Below, piece by piece: positions 6,207-10,334 of a stretch of DNA of 10,334 nt. Made by a program: the position numbers and the translations under genes. The DNA is from Candidatus Omnitrophota bacterium (GTDB taxonomy: Bacteria; Omnitrophota; Gorgyraeia; Aquiviventales; Aquiviventaceae): contig JACPSQ010000129.1 in assembly GCA_016193195.1 (NCBI GenBank), positions 1 to 10,334 of the forward strand, given 5' to 3'. The stretch's first letter is position 1. The number at the start of each line of letters is the position of its first letter. The notes beneath the pieces were generated by a model, which did no database searches, was not told the DNA's origin, and worked only from the letters and a program-made list of their open reading frames with translations.

Positions 6207-6235
6207 TGCGGAATTCGGAATGCGGGATGCGGAAT
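6206..6235 (+). repeat. Heptamer array C' (unit ATGCGGA)
   Basis: Four 7-base units (6206-6212, 6213-6219, 6220-6226 and 6227-6233) plus two bases: ATGCGGA with variants ATTCGGA and ATGCGGG. The sequence is the inverse complement of the right arm of element C. The array begins at the last base of the nuoC stop codon, in the nuoC-nuoD gap. Confidence 0.8.
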
Positions 6236-6257
6236 AATCGAAGGAAAAAACGGCGGC

Positions 6258-7406
6258 ATGGAGCTTAAGGCCGGCATATCGCCCACCATTGAGACGCAAC
6301 AGCTCGAGGTCAACCTCGGGCCGCAGCATCCGTCGACCCACGGGGTGTTCCGGATGATCGCGACGCTCGACGGGGAGACGATCGTGAAGCTCAAGCCGGT
6401 GATGGGCTATCTCCACCGCAACCACGAGCAGATCGGGGAGCGCATCACCTATATCGGCAGCTTCCCGTTCACCGACCGCCTCGACTACTTCTGCGCCATG
6501 TCGAACAACTTCGGCTTGGCGCTGGCGATTGAGCAGTTGGGCGGCATCCAGGCGTCGGAGCGTGGCGAGTACCTGCGGGTCATCATGGCGGAGCTGACGC
6601 GCCTTGTGAACCACACGGCGGTCATCGGCTTCTTGCTGAACGACATGGGGGCGTTTGGAACGCCCCTGCTCTACGCCTTCCGCGAACGGGAGAAGATCCT
6701 GGATTTGTTTGAGGCCGCCTCAGGCTCGCGGATGATGTGCAACTACGTGCGGCCGGGCGGGGTCCGGGAAGATGTGCCGGAGGGCTGGCTCGAGCGGACG
6801 CGCGCAATCGTCAACGCCTTCCCGCGCTTTCTCGACGAGTTTGAGAAGCTGCTGACGGAAAACGAGATCGTCCAGCAGCGGTGTAAACACGTTGGCGTCC
6901 TCTCCAAAGAGCTTGCGATGAACGCGAGCGTCACCGGGCCCATGCTGCGCGCCTCCGGGGTCAACTACGACATCCGGAAGGTGGACGGCTACTCCATCTA
7001 CCCTCGCTTCACGTTTCGGGTGCCGCTCGGGACCGTCGGGGACGTCTATGACCGCTACTACGTTCGCATCCTCGAGATGCGGGAGAGCCTGAAGATTCTC
7101 GAGCAGGCCCTGAAAGGGATCCCGGGCGGTCCGGCGATCAGCCCGAAGGGGCAGGCCATCGGCAAGGCCCCGAGGACCTTTCGCCCGCCCAAAGGCGCGG
7201 CCTATGGGCGGATTGAGGCGCCCAAAGGGGAGCTTGGCTTCTACCTCGTGAGCGACGGATCGCCGCAGCCCTACAGGTATCACGTCAGAGCACCGAGCTT
7301 CGTCAACCTGACCGTGCTTGAAGACCTGTGCATCGGCCACAAGGTCGCCGACGTCATCATCATTCTCGGCTCCGTCGATATCGTGATGGGGGAAGTGGAC
7401 CGCTAA
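6258..7406 (+). CDS. nuoD: NADH-quinone oxidoreductase subunit D (49 kDa)
   Basis: A 382-residue subunit, near the usual length, that forms the quinone pocket together with NuoB. GPQHPSTHGV (21-30) and DRLDYFCAM (73-81) hold His28 and Tyr77; their spacing of 49 residues equals that of the quinone-contacting His/Tyr pair in characterised complex I. LHRNHEQIGE (52-61) replaces the more common LHRG-E form. Other blocks are RPGGVREDVPEGW, SKELAMNASVTGPMLRASGVNYDIRK and the C-terminal LGSVDIVMGEVDR. The ATG at 6258 follows AAGGA (6241-6245) at a long spacing of 12 bases. It is a separate gene rather than NuoCD. The nuoE, nuoF and nuoG genes that commonly follow are absent. Confidence 0.96.
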   Translation: MELKAGISPTIETQQLEVNLGPQHPSTHGVFRMIATLDGETIVKLKPVMGYLHRNHEQIGERITYIGSFPFTDRLDYFCAMSNNFGLALAIEQLGGIQASERGEYLRVIMAELTRLVNHTAVIGFLLNDMGAFGTPLLYAFREREKILDLFEAASGSRMMCNYVRPGGVREDVPEGWLERTRAIVNAFPRFLDEFEKLLTENEIVQQRCKHVGVLSKELAMNASVTGPMLRASGVNYDIRKVDGYSIYPRFTFRVPLGTVGDVYDRYYVRILEMRESLKILEQALKGIPGGPAISPKGQAIGKAPRTFRPPKGAAYGRIEAPKGELGFYLVSDGSPQPYRYHVRAPSFVNLTVLEDLCIGHKVADVIIILGSVDIVMGEVDR

Positions 7407-7415
7407 CATCAAGGT

Positions 7416-7463
7416 AAAAGTCAAAAGGCAAAAGGCAAAAGTATAAGTCAAAAGTTAAAAGTC
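7416..7463 (+). repeat. Heptamer array D (unit AAAAGTC/AAAAGGC)
   Basis: Seven units of AAAAG plus two bases (one unit is six bases long). The strand is nearly all purine, unlike the GC-rich surroundings. There is no inverted partner nearby. It lies just after the nuoD stop, in the 162-base nuoD-nuoI gap. The remaining 105 bases (7464-7568) hold no clear promoter, terminator or gene. Confidence 0.85.
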
Positions 7464-7568
7464 ACTAGAGCAGGGGAGTGTCTCGCTGGGCAACGTAGAA
7501 GCTGTCTATTCTATAAGGTGTGTCCCGCTGAGGGTCTCCAGTCAGCACGTTGGCGTTTCACTTAGACG

Positions 7569-8171
7569 ATGATTGGCGCTGGGGTGTTACGAGGGATGGG
7601 GGTGACGTTCAAGACGCTCCTCGAGACGTACCCCTGGGGCCGGGCCATCCTCCGGACGCTGCAGATCCCGGTGACGGACGGCATCTTCACCATCCCGTAT
7701 CCCGAGACCAAGCAGCAGCACCCGGAGCGGTTCCGCTATTTCCCGTTCCTCGTCTACGACGGGACGCCGGACAACCTGCGCTGCGTCGCCTGCAAGATCT
7801 GCGAGCAGGAATGCCCGCCCCAGTCCATCCATATCGTGATGGAGAAGGACGAGCAGGGACGGCCGGTGAAGGCGCACGGCCGCACGCTCCCGAAGCAGTT
7901 CGACGTCGACATGTCCATCTGCATGTCCTGCCGCATCTGCGTGGACGTCTGCCCCTTCGACGCCATCGAGATGGACAACGAGTACGAGCTCTCCGCTTCT
8001 GACCGTTATGAGCACATGATCTTCGACAAGCACAAGCTCCTCAAATCGGCGGAGTACTTCCAGAAGATCAAACCCACAGAGGCAGCCACCGTGGATCAGC
8101 GCCTCGCGGCCAAGAAGGCCAAAACGGCTTCCCCCACTGGCGACAAGCCCTCCCAGCCGAGCGGCCCATGA
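7569..8171 (+). CDS. nuoI: NADH-quinone oxidoreductase subunit I (2x 4Fe-4S)
   Basis: A 200-residue ferredoxin-like subunit that carries two 4Fe-4S clusters (N6a/N6b) in the electron wire to NuoB. Both CxxCxxCxxxCP motifs are intact: Cys72, 75, 78, 82 and Cys118, 121, 124, 128. The N-terminus has the usual amphipathic part (TLLETYPWGRAILRTLQIPVTDGIFTIPYPE), and RFRYFPFLVYDGTPDNLRCVACKICEQECP is typical. A Lys/Ala/Pro-rich tail (about 165-200) extends beyond the fold. The start is uncertain between ATG 7569 and the in-frame ATG 7596; neither has a strong ribosome site. Its stop overlaps the nuoH start (ATGA at 8168), so the two are translationally coupled. It lies before nuoH, the reverse of the common H-I order. 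Confidence 0.94.
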   Translation: MIGAGVLRGMGVTFKTLLETYPWGRAILRTLQIPVTDGIFTIPYPETKQQHPERFRYFPFLVYDGTPDNLRCVACKICEQECPPQSIHIVMEKDEQGRPVKAHGRTLPKQFDVDMSICMSCRICVDVCPFDAIEMDNEYELSASDRYEHMIFDKHKLLKSAEYFQKIKPTEAATVDQRLAAKKAKTASPTGDKPSQPSGP

Positions 8172-9433
8172 ATTCACTGGACCAGTTGTTCGTCAACGCC
8201 AACGCGTTCCTGCTCGGTCTGCTGCCGGTGTGGGCGCGGCCCTGGATCTCGATCCTGGTGCGCCTCAGCGTCATCGCAGTCCTGGCGCCGGCGATCATGA
8301 TGTATCTCACCTGGATTGAGCGGAAAATCATCGCGCGGATGCAGAACCGCTTCGGCCCTGACCGTGTCGGGGTCTACGGCCTCGCGCAGCCGCTCGCCGA
8401 CGGCCTGAAGATGTTGATCAAGGAGGACATCGTCCCGCGGGGTGCTGACCGGCTGCTCCACCTCGCAGCACCCATCCTCTCCGTCGTGCCGGCGATCTTG
8501 CTCTTCGCCGTTCTCCCCTTCGGGCGCAACATGATCCCGGCGGACTTAAACGTCGGCCTTCTCTATTTCTTCGCGGTGTCGTCGGTCGGCTCGTACGCGA
8601 TCTTCATGGGTGGGTGGGCCTCGCGCAGCAAGTTCTCCATCCTGGGAGCGATGCGCTCCGTCGCCCAGATCATCTCGTATGAGGTCCCCGGCGTCCTCTC
8701 GGTCGTTGCGGTCATCATGGTTACCGGCACGCTCTCGACCGCCGGGATCGTCGAGGCGCAAGCCGAGCGGTGGTTCCTCTTCACCCCGTGGGGATTTGTC
8801 GGCTGCCTCATGTTCTTTTTGAGCGGCGTCGCGGAGGTCAACCGCACGCCGTTCGACATGCCGGAAGCGGAATCGGAGCTGGTGGCCGGGTTCCACACCG
8901 AGTACAGCGGGATGAAGTTCGCGCTCTGGTACATGGCCGAGTTCCTGGAGTCCTTCGCCGTCTGCGCTTTTACCGTCACCTTCTTTCTGGGCGGCTGGCA
9001 CGCTCCGGCCGTGCCGTTCTGGACCCTCGCGCTCCTTTTGGCGATCATCGTGGGGGCCGGGACGCGTCTCGCCATCCCTGTTCGGGGCGCGGGTGTCTTG
9101 GCGATGCTCGGGGCGGGAGCGCTCTGGGGCGCACAGCCCATCCCGTCATGGATCTGGTTTTTTGCAAAGACCTACGCGCTCATCTTCGTCCTGGTCTGGC
9201 TGCGCGGCACCCTCCCGCGGCTGCGCATCGATCAGCTGATGGGCCTTGCGTGGAAATTCTTCCTGCCGCTTGGCCTCGTCAACATCCTCGCCGCGGGGCT
9301 CTGGACGCAGTTTCCGTTTCCGCTGGGGACGGCGGCCGCGGCACTCCTCTTGATCATCGCCGGCTGGCTCCTCGTGCGCGCCAACGCGCCGCAATCGTTG
9401 CAGCCGCAGCGAGTCTACGTCTTCGCCGACTGA
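8168..9433 (+). CDS. nuoH: NADH-quinone oxidoreductase subunit H
   Basis: A 421-residue membrane subunit that forms the quinone entry chamber. The conserved blocks are WIERKIIARMQNRFGPDRVG (49-68), LADGLKMLIKED, SYEVP (170-174), EVNRTPFDMPEAESELVAGF (223-242) followed by HTEYSGMKFALWYMAEF, and LRGTLPRLRIDQLM (345-358). It is longer than typical NuoH (about 325-350). Residues about 284-322, between FLGGWHAP and IPSWIWFFAKTY, form an extra hydrophobic stretch that could be two helices. A further helix (387-404) and polar tail follow the usual C-terminus. The start overlaps the nuoI stop by four bases. Element E starts eight bases after its stop codon. Confidence 0.95.
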   Translation: MNSLDQLFVNANAFLLGLLPVWARPWISILVRLSVIAVLAPAIMMYLTWIERKIIARMQNRFGPDRVGVYGLAQPLADGLKMLIKEDIVPRGADRLLHLAAPILSVVPAILLFAVLPFGRNMIPADLNVGLLYFFAVSSVGSYAIFMGGWASRSKFSILGAMRSVAQIISYEVPGVLSVVAVIMVTGTLSTAGIVEAQAERWFLFTPWGFVGCLMFFLSGVAEVNRTPFDMPEAESELVAGFHTEYSGMKFALWYMAEFLESFAVCAFTVTFFLGGWHAPAVPFWTLALLLAIIVGAGTRLAIPVRGAGVLAMLGAGALWGAQPIPSWIWFFAKTYALIFVLVWLRGTLPRLRIDQLMGLAWKFFLPLGLVNILAAGLWTQFPFPLGTAAAALLLIIAGWLLVRANAPQSLQPQRVYVFAD

Positions 9434-9441
9434 TCAAGCCC

Positions 9442-9501
9442 CAGGCTACATGCTGCAGGCTTCTTGCAGCTTGTAGCCTGTAGCATGCAGCTTGCAGCCT
9501 G
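9442..9501. repeat. Heptamer hairpin element E (unit TTGCAGC)
   Basis: Five direct 7-base units (9464-9498; variants of YTGYAGC) plus CTG follow an inverted left arm (9442-9460). The left arm pairs with 9476-9494 at 16 of 19 positions around a 15-base loop. It lies between nuoH and acsA, directly before the acsA ribosome site. No T-tract follows, so it is not a standard terminator. Confidence 0.85.
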
Positions 9502-9504
9502 AAC

Positions 9505-9511
9505 AGGGGGT
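9505..9511 (+). promoter_or_regulatory. Shine-Dalgarno site of acsA
   Basis: AGGGGGT ends four bases before the ATG at 9516 and supports that start. Confidence 0.6.
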
Positions 9512-9515
9512 GCTC

Positions 9516-10334
9516 ATGACGATCGTGCAAGAGTCCGCCGCGGTTGAGTGGGAGCGCAAGCCGCCCACGATCGATGCCAACCTCAAGGATTACGACGCCG
9601 CCGCGAAGGCGTTCGACTGGAAGGACGTCGAGCGGGAATTCGACTGGTCGCGGACCGGCAAGGTCAACGTGGTCCACGAAGCGGTGGATCGCCACGCCGC
9701 CTCCGTTCGCAAGAGCAGCGTGGCGCTCTACTACACCGACTTTGATCGGCGCGACGAGCAGTACACCTTTCAGGACCTCAAGACTCTCACTAGCCGCTTT
9801 GCGCATGTGCTCAACGGGCTCGGGGTCCATCGGGGCGACCGGGTCGGCGTGTTCCTCCCGCGCACGCCGGAGCTCTACGTCGCCATCCTCGGCATCAACC
9901 GGATCGGCGCGATCCCGGTCCCGCTCTTCGAAGCGTTCATGGAACAGGCGGTGCAGGATCGCCTCTTGGATAGCGAGGCGGCCGCCTGCGTGACGACCCC
10001 CGCCCTCAAGAGCCGCATCCCGCTGGCGAAGTTGCCAGCGCTCAAGCGGCTCATACTCGTCGGCGCCTCTGGTACGCTGGCTGCAAACGAGGTGAGCTAC
10101 GAGCAGGCGACGGCCAACGCCCCAGATTGGGTTGAGCCCGAGTGGCTGACGGTGGACGACGGGCTCATCATCCACTACACGTCGGGCTCGACGGGCAAGT
10201 CGAAGGGCGCGCTCCACCGGCAGTACGCGATGGTCGGGCACTACCAGACGAGCAAGTGGGCGCTCGATCTGCGCGATGACGACGTGTACTGGTGCACGGC
10301 CGATCCGGGGTGGGTGACCGGAACGTCATACGGC
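9516..10334 (+). CDS. acsA: Acetyl-CoA synthetase, AMP-forming, N-terminal 273 residues (3' end outside window)
   Basis: The frame runs from ATG 9516 to the last base without a stop, so only the N-terminal 273 residues are seen. The enzyme makes acetyl-CoA from acetate, ATP and CoA through an acetyl-AMP intermediate in the cytoplasm. FDWKDVEREFDWSRTGKVN (33-51), VALYYTDFDRRDEQYTFQDL, RVGVFLPRTPELYVAILG and VPLFEAFMEQAVQDRLLDSEA resemble the shorter Bacillus subtilis AcsA (about 570 residues) rather than the longer Escherichia coli Acs. The ATP-binding loop YTSGSTGKSKGALH (about 221-234) and the YWCTADPGWVTGTSYG block at the edge confirm the acyl-adenylate family. The C-terminal catalytic lysine lies outside the window. 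It follows nuoH after an 82-base gap filled by element E; co-transcription with nuo is possible but not shown. Confidence 0.93.
   Translation, partial: MTIVQESAAVEWERKPPTIDANLKDYDAAAKAFDWKDVEREFDWSRTGKVNVVHEAVDRHAASVRKSSVALYYTDFDRRDEQYTFQDLKTLTSRFAHVLNGLGVHRGDRVGVFLPRTPELYVAILGINRIGAIPVPLFEAFMEQAVQDRLLDSEAAACVTTPALKSRIPLAKLPALKRLILVGASGTLAANEVSYEQATANAPDWVEPEWLTVDDGLIIHYTSGSTGKSKGALHRQYAMVGHYQTSKWALDLRDDDVYWCTADPGWVTGTSYG

Noticed and set aside
7507..7517. TATTCTATAAG as a -10 box for nuoI
   Set aside because: No -35-like hexamer at suitable spacing and no TG extension in the right place; too weak to annotate.
7478..7532. Imperfect direct repeat GTGTCTCGCTG / GTGTCCCGCTG before nuoI
   Set aside because: Only one pair of about 11 bases, without the 7-base periodicity or symmetry that would suggest an operator.
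7550..8002. Plus-strand ORF of 150 codons overlapping nuoI in another frame
   Set aside because: The nuoI frame carries two intact 4Fe-4S motifs; the other frame is Arg/Pro/His-rich shadow sequence.
2685..9501. CRISPR array made from the repeated elements
   Set aside because: Units are seven bases with no spacers of constant length, differ between sites, and no cas genes are present.

Overview
This GC-rich window comes from a bacterium with tightly packed genes, all on the + strand. The gene set is a split respiratory complex I operon, an AMP-forming acetyl-CoA synthetase of the shorter Bacillus AcsA type, a stand-alone glucose-6-phosphate isomerase of the kind otherwise fused to transaldolase, and two lipoproteins with lipoboxes, which imply a diderm cell. 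NuoD reads LHRNHEQIGE. Together these suggest Nitrospirota, NC10 or a similar environmental lineage. That placement is inference from protein flavour only; no rRNA or marker gene is present.

Layout. 1-510 is the 3' end of a DsbD-like gene, open at the left edge, with a final membrane helix and a periplasmic thioredoxin domain. It overlaps a CDF metal efflux gene (485-1384). A good sigma-70-type promoter at 1390-1418 then precedes a peptidoglycan-binding lipoprotein (1472-1978) and a DUF3047 lipoprotein (1903-2706), followed by pgi (2739-4460). A perfect TATAAT lies seven bases before nuoA, so the nuo mRNA may be leaderless. nuoA, nuoB, nuoC, nuoD, nuoI and nuoH follow (4521-9433). nuoE, nuoF and nuoG are absent between D and I, and I precedes H. 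acsA (9516 to the right edge) comes next and runs out of the window, with a reading frame open to the end.

How the genes work together. The nuo products here are the quinone-reducing connecting module (B, C, D, I) plus membrane subunits A and H. The electron-input subunits E, F, G and the pumping subunits J-N must be elsewhere, or the complex takes electrons from a donor such as ferredoxin. AcsA, directly downstream and co-directional, would feed acetate into acetyl-CoA.

Most striking feature. Six junction elements (2685-2709, 4882-4983, 5646-5720, 6206-6235, 7416-7463, 9442-9501) are each built from a degenerate 7-bp unit. The unit sequence differs between most junctions, but its length is always seven. 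Three of the six also form long imperfect inverted repeats. They sit at every non-overlapping junction from 2.68 kb onward except the one carrying the nuoA promoter. They blur gene starts and ends (nuoB, nuoC, the DUF3047 tail). This family of same-period, different-sequence elements is the best candidate here for something undescribed.
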